The notes: generated by a model from the letters alone, not told the origin. DNA of 64,000 nucleotides from Heterostelium multicystogenum (GCA_003667245.1 RCNN01000019.1:102302-166301); one strand, 5' to 3'; shown: positions 13,012 through 22,673, counted from the stretch's first letter. Program-made: numbers and translations.

Positions 13012-15326
13012 ATGGTAAAATCATATTTTAGATATTTCAGGTGAACAAAACGATCTGTCGGCATCGATCTACGCATTCTTTGACAAAGATAGATACTTTT
13101 TCGAGTGTGGTGAGGCCGCCCAGCGTGTCTACAAAGAACGATCCAGTATAAAGATTAGTAAAATCAAAACTATCTTCTTGACCACACTCTCGTGGGAATC
13201 GACAGGTGGTCTTATTGGTGTATTTTATCTGTTGGCCGGCATCGAAGACTGTAAAGAAGTCGATATCTATGGTCCTCCAGGTCTCTATAATGCCTTCTAT
13301 CACTCGAGAGAGTTTTTAAATATGTAAATATCCTAAACAACTGCTATGTCAATATCTACTCTTTACTAATCCTTTTGAATGGAATGTTACAGTGAACTTA
13401 AAGTTAATATTTATGAAATGAATTCCACTATTCCCCAAGTCTTGAATTTGGAGCAACTCACAGTTACAACTGTACCCATTTCCAAGAATATCAATGCTAC
13501 TGATGGTGAAGTGGATACTGCACCTTTTAGATTGAAAAGCTATCATAACTACTTACAGTTAGAGCAATGGGAAGCTTTGATGGCAGCAACATGCCAACAG
13601 AGAAAATCCATGTATGTCAATGTAAAGCCAATTGACAATGATAGGCTGACCGTTGATAAGGACTTGGTAATTTGTTATATTGGTGAAACCAATAACTACC
13701 AGGTAGATTTTATCCGGATCGTGCATTGGCTCTTGGTGTTACTAAGGGACCAATGTTCCAAGCACTTACAAGCGGAAAGTCTGTCGTTACCAAAGATGGA
13801 AAAACAGTCACACCAGAGCAAGTAATGGATCCCCAACAACCTGGCACCAAGTTCGTCATTATACGTTGTCCATCCGCTGAATACTTGGATTCACTTTTGA
13901 ATTCCCAACTTGGAAAGCAAGAGAATATCAAAGATATCCAGATTGTAGTAAATTTGACACCAGCCAGTGTTTTGGAGTCCGAAAGATACCAAAGCTTTAT
14001 GAAGCAATTCAGCACTTCCACAAAGCACATCATTGTCAACAATGAAAACTGTGAAAATTATGACCAGCTGTTATCTTCTGACAAGGAAATTGAAAAGATG
14101 AGACATTTCCTACCGAGTATCTTTGGCAAGAAATGTCCAGAAAGACCTATTAAGCAACTTTGTCTTAGTGGAGAAATTGAGCATTTGACTTGTTGCCAAA
14201 AGATGACAAGAGTTGGTTTAGCACCACCAGCATGTGCAGGTGAAATATCTTTTGTAAGAATGGAGGATGAAGTTTCAGAAGACAAGAAAGAAACCAAACT
14301 TGTTGAGGAGTTGATGAAGTCTGAAAAGGCAGCTGCCCTCAGACAACAGATTGTTGATGTTAATCAAATGTTGGAGTCTCAAGATAACAAGAAATTATAT
14401 CCAAGAGTATTGTTTACTGGAACAGGTGCAAGCAAACCATCTAAAGAGAGAAATGTAACCGGACATCTAGTTGAGACCGTGGAAGGTAAATACATGCTCC
14501 TTGATTGTGGTGAAGGAACCTACGGACAGTTGGTCAGATTCTTTGGAAAAGAAAAAGGTTAATGAGATTTTAAAGAATCTCGAACTGATCTGGATTTCAC
14601 ATAACCATGCCGATCACCATCTTGGAACACCTTTAATGATCGAACGTGTCAATCAAATCAGATGTGGATTGAATTTGCCACAAGTATTAGTTATTGCACC
14701 TTCAGAAATTGTAGATTGGCTTCAAGGATTGACTCAAATTCTTCATGCCTCACATGATGGATTTGAATTTGATCAACAAGATAAACTTGTAGAGTAAGTA
14801 ATATATATATTAGTATATTATTATGAAATATTAATGTAAATTTAATCAATTCAGTCAATGTTATGAAAGATTAGGTATAAAATCGTGGGTAAATGCACAT
14901 GTAGATCACTGTGAGAATGCAAGAGGAGCTGTCATTGAATTCATAGAGGATGGATTCAAATTGTCATACAGTGGCGACACCAGACCATGCGATAATTTCA
15001 TTACAGCAGGTCATGGATCTAATTTAATGATTCACGAAGCTACTTTTGAGGATGATTTACAGGGTGATGCAATCGACAAGAAGCACTCTACAATCGGAGA
15101 GGCTCTGACAGTTGGATACAAAATGCAAGCAAAGACCTCTATTTGCACACACTTTAGTCAAAAAACTAAATGTCTCAATAACATCAATGCAGAAACGACC
15201 AGTAAACCCAACAGCTATGGAATGTCCTACGATTTTCTCTATGTTTCTCCTTATCAGTATCCACTCTTCAAGAGTCTACTTGAACTCATAGATTTAGAAG
15301 AGGAAATTAGACAACAAATAAAATAG
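13012..15326 (+). CDS. tRNase Z, long form (ELAC2-type)
   Basis: Endonuclease that removes 3' trailers from precursor tRNAs in nucleus and/or mitochondria. The N-terminal degenerate half begins 'SIYAFFDKDRYFFECGEAAQR' with 'TTLSWESTGGLIGVFYLLAG'. The linker has 'LPGRFYPDRALALGV'. The catalytic C-terminal metallo-beta-lactamase half has 'RVLFTGTGASKPS', 'LLDCGEGTYGQL', the zinc motif 'SHNHADHHLG', 'YSGDTRPC', 'LMIHEATFED' with 'KKHST', and 'THFSQ'. About 725 residues, right for the long form. Introns: 13324-13392 and 14794-14854. One-base breaks occur near 13040, 13695 and 14557 (extra G after 'aaagaaaaa'). The start at 13012 is the nearest ATG giving an open frame once the first break is allowed for; an upstream start is possible. 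Confidence 0.9.
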
Positions 15327-15404
15327 TGACCAAGATGTTTAAATGCGCGAGTACAGATTCTGTCAGCACACAAACCGTGCTAAACTTAAACCGATCTTGG
15401 ATCA
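15327..15404 (+). ncRNA. Long-stem RNA structure directly after the tRNase Z stop codon
   Basis: Positions 15327-15342 (TGA, CCAAGAT, GTTTAA) pair with 15386-15404 (TTAAAC, ATCTTGG, TCA): 16 base pairs interrupted only by a CG bulge (15392-15393) and an A bulge (15401). Inside are small hairpins (ACAG/CTGT and AGCAC/GTGCT). A six-T run follows at 15406. The segment has clearly higher GC than its surroundings. It could be a structured 3' UTR element or a separate pol III-type small RNA. It is not a canonical tRNA because no T arm is present, and I do not see the Class I RNA motif. Confidence 0.35.
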
Positions 15405-15652
15405 GTTTTTTAGTTTTTTGATTTGCAAATAACAATTAAATTAATTTTTGATTTTTTTCCAGAATCCCAGGTGGAATTTTTGGGTAGAAAGCTTGCAGAG
15501 CATTGTTCTGTTGATTGATTCCATTTAATGACAGGCAATTAGCATCTCGATTTATTGATATTTTACAGAAAGTAAAGAAAAAAACAACAAAGATATAAAT
15601 AACATAAGTTTTCATTTGTATGATTATATTTTTATAGATATTATATATTATG
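15405..15652. other. Short intergenic spacer
   Basis: AT-rich spacer with T6 runs before the next plus-strand gene. A minus-strand open frame here looks like chance. Confidence 0.5.
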
Positions 15653-17239
15653 GATAGAATCGTTGGTAAAGTAGAGAATGCTTTGGTGCTCAGTCGACCA
15701 TGGAGATGAATATATAAAAGCAAAAGTATTTGTTGTAGTTGCGAAGTGTACTTTTGCGATAAGTGTGATGCTGAAAAACATAAATCAAGTGATCAAGCCA
15801 ACATTACAAATGATCATGAAATGCATATCCGTATTCCTGTTGGTAAGTTTAAATAAATATCTAAAACTCGCAGATTATTTCTGTTTTTGGTTTAATCATT
15901 GGAAAATTATTAACATAATATTATCACCATTAATATCGACTGAATATACTATAGATCATGTTATAGGTGATGACGAAGACGATCCTTCACATAGAGATGA
16001 AAATGATAAAAAGAAATTACACCAAAATGATAAGAATAATAAGAATGGTGTTACCAAATCAGAAATTATAAAGGAGTTGGAGAATGAGAAGAAGGAACAA
16101 GAGAAACGTGAAAAGGAATTGGAAAAAGAAAAAGAAAAGAAAGAAAAGGAGAAGAAGGAGAAAGAAAAGAAGGAAAAGTTTAAAGAGAAAGTGGAAAATA
16201 CCAGTTCAAATAATTTACCGCTACCAAAGAAAGATACAGAAGGAACTATTTTCGAGGAGGACATTGAAACTATCGAGAGTACTACTTCAAATGAAATGAT
16301 TTTCAACAATGTCAAGGGTGGAACAAATTCATGTGCATTGGAAGAAGGTGAAGAAGATGCAGTCGATGAAGAGGCACAAGAGGACAATGTTGAGGCTGCA
16401 CACATTGTGCAAGGTGTGTTTGAAGGTTTGATCGAGCTTGGCAGTGGAATTGGAGATGGTGTAACAGGAATCATTGCTGATCCAGTGGCTGGTGCGAAAG
16501 AAGGTGGTGCCAAAGGTTTTCTTTAAGGGTGTTGGTAAAGGTTTGAGTGGTTTTGCCTTGAAGCCCGTGAAAGGAGCATCTGGTTTCATCATAAAGACAG
16601 CCGAAGGTTTGAGAAACACTCCTGAAACCATTTTTTACACCAAAGAACCAACATATCGACGTTGTTAAGGAGAAAGAAGCAACTCACTTGCTTGATGGAC
16701 TGTACCAAGGTACACTTGGACTGGGCAAAGGAATCTTTGAGGGTGTCACTGGTATCATTGCTGAGCCTGTCAAAGGTGTACAAGAGCAAGGTGGTAAGGG
16801 TTTCTTTGTCGGTTTAGGTAAAGGTTTGATGGGTGTAGTTTTGAAGCCAGTATCAGGTGCAATGGAGTTTGTCAGTAAGCAATTGAGGGTCTGGCTAATA
16901 CACCTCAAACCATTATCGATGCCATCGAGGCAAAGAAGGCAACTAAACAAATGAAGGCTGAGAGAGAAGCAAGAGACAACGAAGAGAACAGCAGTTTGGA
17001 AAATCCAGATGATCATGTATTGTCCACCTATGAAGTTGCCACCAACCCACTCAAACAAACAGAAATCATCACCATCTCTAACATCTGCAAGCAAAATGTC
17101 ACCACAATTAAACCGTTTCAGTAAGAGCAAAGAAGAAGAGCAAAGATCACAACAAGAATACAATGCAAAATGGTTAGAGAAAAATCAAGTGATATCAGGA
17201 GATAGTATTAGCAGTATAGAATTTAAAAACTATAAATAA
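15653..17239 (+). CDS. B-box zinc finger protein with two VPS13 C-terminal-like repeats
   Basis: The N-terminus from MDRIVGKVEN leads into a B-box-like zinc finger: 'CSVDHGDEYIKAKVF', then 'SCEVYFCDKCDAEKH' and 'NDHEMHI'. After an intron (15843-15966) come a very charged region and an E/K-rich coiled coil. Two copies of a glycine-rich module follow, near 16405-16640 and 16685-16930: 'GVTGIIADPVAGAKEGG', 'GFFKGVGKGLSGFALKPVKG' and 'GVTGIIAEPVKGVQEQGG', 'FFVGLGKGLMGVVLKPVSG', each followed by 'EGL.NTP.TI'. This is the pattern of the VPS13/ATG2 C-terminal region that associates with membranes and lipid droplets. VPS13 proteins are very large; here the module is free-standing and duplicated. One-base breaks occur near 15675, 15735, 16515, 16630, 16880 and 17065. 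Inferred role: a membrane- or lipid-contact scaffold; not known. Confidence 0.7.
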
Positions 17240-17660
17240 ATCGAATAATTAGTTGTATATCAGAGATTTATTTTAGTGATAAGAGTAGAATAAGATTTGA
17301 AAGATGTGTTGTAGTATTTATCTGACAATTAAATTGTATAAAAATCGGGTTTTATAAGAATTTTTCTACCATAGCTTCCACTATTCTGACTTGGGCCAGA
17401 CATCTTTCAAGAGTTATCGGTTGAAGTCTTCTTCTATAACGCCTGACAATAATTTTCAAAAGATATCTCTTAAAACTATTTACTTAGTTTCCAAATTATT
17501 ACCATCTATTGAATAATCTATTTCAAAAATTCACATCATTAACAAACACACTTTAAAATCAATCAGTTTTTGCATTATTTGAGGGGTTTTTTTTTTTAGA
17601 GACGATTATTTTAGAGGTTTTGAAAATAAAAATTTGATTTTTTAGGAATTTTCACCAAAT
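17240..17660. other. Intergenic region upstream of tRNA-Ser
   Basis: Mostly AT-rich, with a T9 run near 17588. It contains an 11-bp inverted repeat (17297-17307 TTGAAAGATGT and 17400-17410 ACATCTTTCAA) around a less AT-rich stretch. No coding region recognised. Confidence 0.4.
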
Positions 17661-17740
17661 GACACCTTAGCCAAGTGGTTACGGCGATTGACTAGAAATC
17701 AATTCCTTCGGGGGCGCAGGTTCGAATCCTGCAGGTGTCG
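17661..17740 (+). tRNA. tRNA-Ser (AGA)
   Basis: The acceptor stem GACACCT pairs with AGGTGTC, with G as discriminator. The anticodon stem ATTGA/TCAAT encloses loop CTAGAAA with anticodon AGA at 17694-17696. A long variable region typical of serine tRNAs (TTCCTTCGGGGG) follows, then T arm GCAGG-TTCGAAT-CCTGC. About 80 nt with no intron visible. The two internal promoter boxes lie in the gene. It is the anchor for the retroelement insertions downstream. Confidence 0.95.
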
Positions 17741-17741
17741 T

Positions 17742-17795
17742 AAATATTTATTAAATATATAATTCCGTATGCGGTATTTTCATTTCATCCTATGA
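17742..17795 (+). mobile_element. TRE-like non-LTR retrotransposon relic, left part
   Basis: The frame ending 'NSVCGIFISSYD' at the left edge of the LTR element continues exactly into 'YDLEGTKLPFLH' after its right edge when one copy of the 5-bp TATGA duplication is removed. So the DNA between the tRNA and the LTR element is the 5'-truncated start of the same relic. The exact truncation point just after the tRNA is uncertain. Confidence 0.6.
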
Positions 17796-17965
17796 TGTAA
17801 AACACGAAGTTCAAAAATCATAAAAATAAGAAATTTATAGTATAAAAACCGAAAATAATCAAATAAACAAATCATTCCAATTAATAACCCTAATTCCTCT
17901 ATAGTTATAATTAATTATTGTTAATAGATCCTATATATATACGTTTTATTTGTTACTCTTTTAAA
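17796..17965 (+). repeat. 5' LTR (170 bp)
   Basis: Starts TGTAAAACACGAAG and ends CTCTTTTAAA. It matches 22505-22673 along its whole length except one extra C in 'aaaaaccgaaaat'. The end is not the usual CA. No obvious tRNA-primer binding site (TGG...) follows; the next bases are a T run. Confidence 0.92.
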
Positions 17966-18014
17966 CTTTTTTTTATTTTTTATCGTACTTATATAATAAT
18001 TAATAAGATTAAGA

Positions 18015-19069
18015 ATGGCTACTAAACAGTTATTTAAGAATACAAAGAGGGATGAGCATGATCCAGGAGGGAAATTGGAGTCACTACAGTTGATAGTCGA
18101 GAACCAGACAATGGTGTTGTCTAAGGTGCAAGAGGAGTTTAAGGTACACCTAGAAAGAAGGGAAAAAGAGTTTAAAGAACAAATAGAACAAAGAGACAAG
18201 GAATATAAGGAACAAGCAACTCAAAGAGAAAAAGCATTTAAGGATCAACAAAAATTTTAATGAGGCGTTGTTGGAAAACTTGTTGAAGTTAAATGGAAAG
18301 ATAAAAGAAGTCGAGGTAGAAGAAGTAGTGAAAGGAGAAGGAAATTGGAGAATTGAACTTAGAGCTGAAGCTCGAGAGTTAAATAAGTTAAAAAGAGTTC
18401 GCAACTTTCAAACATGAGTTGTTGAAAAGTATTAGAGACATGGATATTAGAGATGACGACCGGAAGAAGTTTTTACTGAGAGCTAGTTTAAGTGAAAAAA
18501 GAGCAGTAATTTATGAAGCAGTTGACGAAGAGGCAACTTTTGAAGAAGTTTTAAATAAGTTGGAGGAGAGTGAATTAACAACACATCAAAGAGACCAAGT
18601 AGGAGCTTGTATTGAAAGTCTTGACAAACATGAGTTAAGATTTGGGGTACAACAAAGTGAAAAGAGTTCAAATTCATTAGAGAGCTACATAGCTTTTTGG
18701 ATGGATAACCATGCAATATCGAGGTTAAGTGATGAAACCAAGAAATATATGTTCTTCAAGAACTTGGTATATGATGATTATAAACAGAAAGTCGAGAAGT
18801 ATATATTCAGATCAGATTATCGTAGTAAAGGATTCATGGATATGATCGACCATGCCAGAAGCTACATCATGGATAGGAGTTCTTTTAGAGGTCACATTCA
18901 GAAAAAGAATTATGGTACCCGTGATCATAAAGAGTCAGTTACTAGATCTGCCGTTAGACCTAGTGCCGTAAGAGAAGAAGGTAAAGAAGGATCGAGATCG
19001 GAGTTTAGATGCTACAATTGTGAGGGTATAGGACACAGTGCTAAGGTGTGCCCAAGTAAGTCGAAATGA
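18015..19069 (+). CDS. gag: gag of Skipper-like element
   Basis: The ATG at 18015 opens a charged coiled-coil segment (EFKEQIEQRDKEYKEQATQ). The frame moves by +1 near 18245 (after 'caaaaatttt') and again near 18400 (after the five-A run in 'gttaaaaagag'), then stays open to the TGA at 19067-19069. The middle resembles retrotransposon capsid (LRFGVQQSEKSSNSLESYI, 'KYMFFKNLVYDDY'). The end is a basic nucleocapsid with one CCHC knuckle, 'CYNCEGIGHSAKVC'. The two inner frame changes are not expected in an active gag and are probably mutations or sequence errors. Confidence 0.8.
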
Positions 19070-19876
19070 ACCGAGGTTAAGAAGAGTGGAAGGGAAGAGG
19101 TGAAGATGGAAGTGGCGTTAATTGATAGCAGTAGTAGCGATCATATTAAAGTCAAGTTGATGATAGGTGGAGTGGAAAGAAAAGTGATAGTCGATACGGG
19201 AGCGAAGAAATCCTTTATTAATAATAAATGGATTAGAAGTAGTGATAAGATAGAAACAAGAAGGAATTTAATAGTTAAATTGCCGTTCGAAGAAGGAAAT
19301 ATTAGTAAGATAGTTAATAAGGCATTGTATACGAAGATAGAGTTAGGAAGTCAAATAGAAGTAGAGTTAAATGTGATAGATTTAGACGAAGAAATAGAAA
19401 TAATATTCGGTACGGATATTTTAGAGGAATTGAAATTAGAAATGGAATTGGATGGAAAGAAATGGAAAGTTAAGATGTTAAGTGAAGAAGTCGAAGTAGT
19501 TGATAGAACAATGGATGGGAAGGAAGAAATAGAAGAAATTAGTAATACAGAAGAAGAGATAGTATCCGAAGTAATGGATTTAATTGAAAAGGAAGATTTA
19601 GAAACGTTAGAGAAAGTAATAATAGAGAAATTCAGAGATGTTATCGTGGAGAAAGCTCCAGATTTTAGCGTAATTAAGAGAGATAATGATATTAGTCATA
19701 GAATAGTTTTGAAAGAAGGAGTAGTAATTAAGAGTCAATATCCATTCAAGAAGTCGTTTAAGGAAGAATTAGATATTCAAAAGAAAGTAGATGAATTATT
19801 AGAATTAGGCGTGGTAGAGAAAATAGCGGAAGATGTAGAAGATATTGTAGAATCACCAATTTTTTGCGGTGTATAA
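19070..19876 (+). CDS. pro: pro: aspartic protease region after gag UGA
   Basis: Continues in the same frame as gag directly after TGA, with no stop until 19876, so it could be reached by stop-codon readthrough. It holds the aspartic protease motif 'KVIVDTGAKKSFINN' and flap/terminal motif 'IIFGTDILEEL', then an acidic linker and the start of the RT segment 'IKSQYPFKKSFKEEL' up to 'VESPIF'. A first ATG occurs at 19106. I could not see a convincing pseudoknot after the UGA by eye. Confidence 0.8.
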   Translation, partial: TEVKKSGREEVKMEVALIDSSSSDHIKVKLMIGGVERKVIVDTGAKKSFINNKWIRSSDKIETRRNLIVKLPFEEGNISKIVNKALYTKIELGSQIEVELNVIDLDEEIEIIFGTDILEELKLEMELDGKKWKVKMLSEEVEVVDRTMDGKEEIEEISNTEEEIVSEVMDLIEKEDLETLEKVIIEKFRDVIVEKAPDFSVIKRDNDISHRIVLKEGVVIKSQYPFKKSFKEELDIQKKVDELLELGVVEKIAEDVEDIVESPIFCGV

Positions 19877-22532
19877 AAACGGAGAGTTTGATAGATTAGT
19901 AAATCAATTTAAGAAATTGAATGAAGGAACAGTAGATTTAGAGTATAAGATACCGATAATAGAAGACGTGTTGAATAGATTAAGTGGGAAAAGAATTTTT
20001 TCACTAGGTGATGTGATTAAAGGATATTTCCATGTAGAGTTAGAAGAGAGTTCGAGGAGGTTGACAGCCTTTAGAACGAAGAAAGGATTGTATTGGTATA
20101 AGAGGATGGCGATGGGATTAAGTGGAGCACCAGCTAGATTTGCCGAGTTTATGGAATCGAATTTTGGAGATATTGTCGATAATTATTTCGATGATCTCAT
20201 AGCAGCAGATGATACTGTTTTGGAGAATGTTAGAAGAGTGATTAAGATGTTAATCAGGTGCAGAGAAAGAAAGATCTTTATTAGTAAGAAGAAAGTGAAG
20301 TTGTTTAGAAGAGAAATACAGATACTGGGTAGAACAATCAAATTCAATACAGTTAATAGTAGTAACTATAAGACAGAGTTGTTGGATCAAATGTCATATC
20401 CAACTAATCCGAAGGAAGTGCAGAAAACGCTAGGATTTTTTAATTATTTTAGAAAATTCATAGACAAATACCCAGAGAAGACGAGACATTTGGAAGAATT
20501 GCGTAAACATAAGAGAGAATTTGAAATTAGTGATGAAGCCAAGAAGGAATTTTATCAGTTAATCGGAGAATTGAAACAAACCGTAGATTTGTATTTACCA
20601 GACCCGTTGAAGGAGTACTATATTTACACGGACGCGAGTGATATTGGCATTAGTGCAATTATCAAGCAGAAGGATAAAGATGGAGTAGAGAGACCGGTGT
20701 TGTTTTATGGAAGAAGGTTGAAGAATACTGAACAGACGAAATCAATAGGATTTAGAGAGTTGTTGGCGATAAAGGAGTGTTTGAAGAAGAACATGAAGAT
20801 ACTTTTGGGTAGTAAATTAAAGATCTTTACGGATCATTATAATTTGCTATACTTGAAGGATCAAGTGACTTTAACGAAAGATCAATTGAAAGCACTTGAA
20901 GTGTTATCACAATTCAATTACGAAATTAAGCATATTGACGGTGTAAAGAATGTAGGAGCGGATGTATTGTCGAGGTTGAACACTTATAGGATACCTATAG
21001 AGTGGGATTATTTGATGGAAGTTAAGGAAAGTTATAAAGGAAATAGTGACGTAGAGTTAGTGAAAGCGAGACATAAAGATACGTGGAGAGAACGTGAAGG
21101 TCTATTGTTTATCATAGACAAGGAAGGAAAAGAAAGATTAGTGTTGGTAGATGAAAAACATATCAAAGAGATAATTAGAGAGGCACACAGTACGCCATAT
21201 TGTGGGCACGGAGATAGTTTAAGAACGTATACGAGAATTAAGGAGAATTTCTATTGTAGGAAATTGTACGAGAAGGTGAAAGAGTTTTGTGATTATTGTG
21301 TAGAATGTCAACAAAATAGAATAGAAGTAAAGAAGAAAGCAAATATTCAGCCATTAGAGATAGCGGAAGGAGTCGGAATAGATATAAGTTTGGATTTTCT
21401 AGATTTACCAGAGAGTCTAAATGGTTATAATTATGTGTTAGTTGTCGTAGATAGATTCAGTAAATATACAACAATTATACCAACGAAGAAACAAATAACA
21501 GCGATAGAGACAGCTAAACTAGTTCATGAAAATGTGTTTACATCATTTGGATTACCGTTATCGATAGTCAGTGATAGAGACCCCCGTTTTACGAGTGAAG
21601 TGTGGCAAGAATTATTCCGAAGAGTTGGATCGAAGTTGAGAATGTCTGTACCCAGACATCCCCAAAGTGATGGTCAGACCGAGAGACTGAATAGAAGTAT
21701 CAGAACGATGTTGAGAAAATTAGCCTTGGAGAAGAAGGAGAATTGGGACGAGGAGATCAAGAATATTCAATTTGCGATTAACTCAACCTATAATGCAACA
21801 ATTAAGAGATCCCCGTTTGAAGTAGTGTTAGGTTATGTACCGACATCACCTATAAATTTGTTTGCAAAACGAATTAGTGGAGAAGAAAGAGATGTGGTGA
21901 GAGAGATAGTTCGAGATTGTTTGTTAGACAAACAACTACAAATGTTAGAAGGAGAAGAGTTAGTGGAGAAGATTGATATCGTGAAAGGAGATTGGGTGTT
22001 AGTCAAGGATGAATTTATCAACTTGGATGTAGATAAAGAATCAATTATGAAGTCAGTTAGAAACAGAAACAGAGGTCCATTTAAAGTAATAAGAGTATTC
22101 AATAATGGATTAAACCTAGAATTGGAGTTGGATGGTTTCACTAGGAGACATGCAATTTTCAATGTTACCCAAGTAATGAAATTCAAAGTTAATGAAGACA
22201 ATAACGAATTGGTTGCCGAGCCTGGTCCGAAGTTGGTCAATGGAGAAGAAGAGTATGTGGTTGAAAAGATAATGGGTGTTCGCAAGTTTGGAAAGAGCAC
22301 ACAATACTTAATCAAATGGTTAGGTTACCCAGAAGATCAGTCATCATGGCAATTCGAGAAATACATTCATGCTAAGGAACTGATAGACATATTCAAGAAA
22401 GAACAAGAACAGGAACAAGACAACCAGAAACCTAAGAAGACAGTCAAAACTCAAAGGAAGACCTATAACCCGAAAAGAAGACCTACTCTTAAAAAAGGGC
22501 AAAGTGTAAAACACGAAGTTCAAAAATCATAA
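19851..22532 (+). CDS. pol: pol: reverse transcriptase, RNase H, integrase, chromodomain
   Basis: The frame opens after TAG at 19848-19850 and overlaps pro by 26 nt, containing the run ATTTTTTGCG where a +1 shift would join 'SPIF' to 'AVYKNGEFD'. RT has 'MAMGLSGAPARFAEFM' and the 'NYFDDLI' catalytic pair; RNase H has 'YIYTDASDIGISAI'; integrase has an HHCC zinc finger ('CGHGDSLRTY', 'CDYCVECQQ') and the DDE core 'SLDFLDLPES', 'SDRDPRFTSEVW', 'HPQSDGQTERLNR'. A C-terminal chromodomain follows ('EYVVEKIMGVRKFG', 'QYLIKWLGYPEDQSSW'), slightly diverged where TWEP is usual. The last nine codons lie inside the 3' LTR. The 2.6-kb frame is intact. Confidence 0.93.
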   Translation, partial: NHQFFAVYKNGEFDRLVNQFKKLNEGTVDLEYKIPIIEDVLNRLSGKRIFSLGDVIKGYFHVELEESSRRLTAFRTKKGLYWYKRMAMGLSGAPARFAEFMESNFGDIVDNYFDDLIAADDTVLENVRRVIKMLIRCRERKIFISKKKVKLFRREIQILGRTIKFNTVNSSNYKTELLDQMSYPTNPKEVQKTLGFFNYFRKFIDKYPEKTRHLEELRKHKREFEISDEAKKEFYQLIGELKQTVDLYLPDPLKEYYIYTDASDIGISAIIKQKDKDGVERPVLFYGRRLKNTEQTKSIGFRELLAIKECLKKNMKILLGSKLKIFTDHYNLLYLKDQVTLTKDQLKALEVLSQFNYEIKHIDGVKNVGADVLSRLNTYRIPIEWDYLMEVKESYKGNSDVELVKARHKDTWREREGLLFIIDKEGKERLVLVDEKHIKEIIREAHSTPYCGHGDSLRTYTRIKENFYCRKLYEKVKEFCDYCVECQQNRIEVKKKANIQPLEIAEGVGIDISLDFLDLPESLNGYNYVLVVVDRFSKYTTIIPTKKQITAIETAKLVHENVFTSFGLPLSIVSDRDPRFTSEVWQELFRRVGSKLRMSVPRHPQSDGQTERLNRSIRTMLRKLALEKKENWDEEIKNIQFAINSTYNATIKRSPFEVVLGYVPTSPINLFAKRISGEERDVVREIVRDCLLDKQLQMLEGEELVEKIDIVKGDWVLVKDEFINLDVDKESIMKSVRNRNRGPFKVIRVFNNGLNLELELDGFTRRHAIFNVTQVMKFKVNEDNNELVAEPGPKLVNGEEEYVVEKIMGVRKFGKSTQYLIKWLGYPEDQSSWQFEKYIHAKELIDIFKKEQEQEQDNQKPKKTVKTQRKTYNPKRRPTLKKGQSVKHEVQKS

Positions 22533-22673
22533 AAATAAGAAATTTATAGTATAAAAACGAAAATAATCAAATAAACAAATCATTCCAATTAATAACCCTA
22601 ATTCCTCTATAGTTATAATTAATTATTGTTAATAGATCCTATATATATACGTTTTATTTGTTACTCTTTTAAA
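22505..22673 (+). repeat. 3' LTR (169 bp)
   Basis: Copy of the 5' LTR with one base fewer. It is directly preceded by a purine-rich tract, AAAAAAGGGCAAAG (22491-22504), the expected plus-strand primer. The end of pol overlaps its first 28 nt. It is followed by the TATGA target duplication. Confidence 0.92.

Larger units (their letters stand above)
17796..22673 (+). mobile_element. Skipper-like Ty3/gypsy chromovirus, near-complete, with LTRs
   Basis: A 4.88-kb element bounded by near-identical LTRs and a perfect 5-bp target duplication TATGA (17791-17795 and 22674-22678). Order: LTR, gag with CCHC knuckle, in-frame UGA, protease, +1 frame change, pol with RT, RNase H, integrase and chromodomain, a purine-rich tract, LTR. 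This matches the known organisation of Dictyostelium Skipper (gag, a stop codon, pro, +1 shift, pol). It lies 55 bp after the end of tRNA-Ser, in keeping with the tRNA-linked insertion of several dictyostelid elements. The LTRs differ by one base, so the insertion is young. Confidence 0.9.

Noticed and set aside
15330..15400. tRNA gene downstream of tRNase Z
   Set aside because: Acceptor-like 7-bp pairing and length fit, but no T arm, D arm or GGTTCGA box is present.
15436..15723. Minus-strand open frame with a signal-peptide-like segment
   Set aside because: It overlaps the start of the B-box gene and its promoter, has AT-driven composition, and no recognisable domain follows.
19866..19876. 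Treating the pro/pol break as a sequence error like the others
   Set aside because: The overlap and +1 direction match the known Skipper organisation, so a genuine recoding site is more likely.
21833..22315. 160-codon minus-strand open frame inside pol
   Set aside because: Antisense shadow of the intact pol frame.
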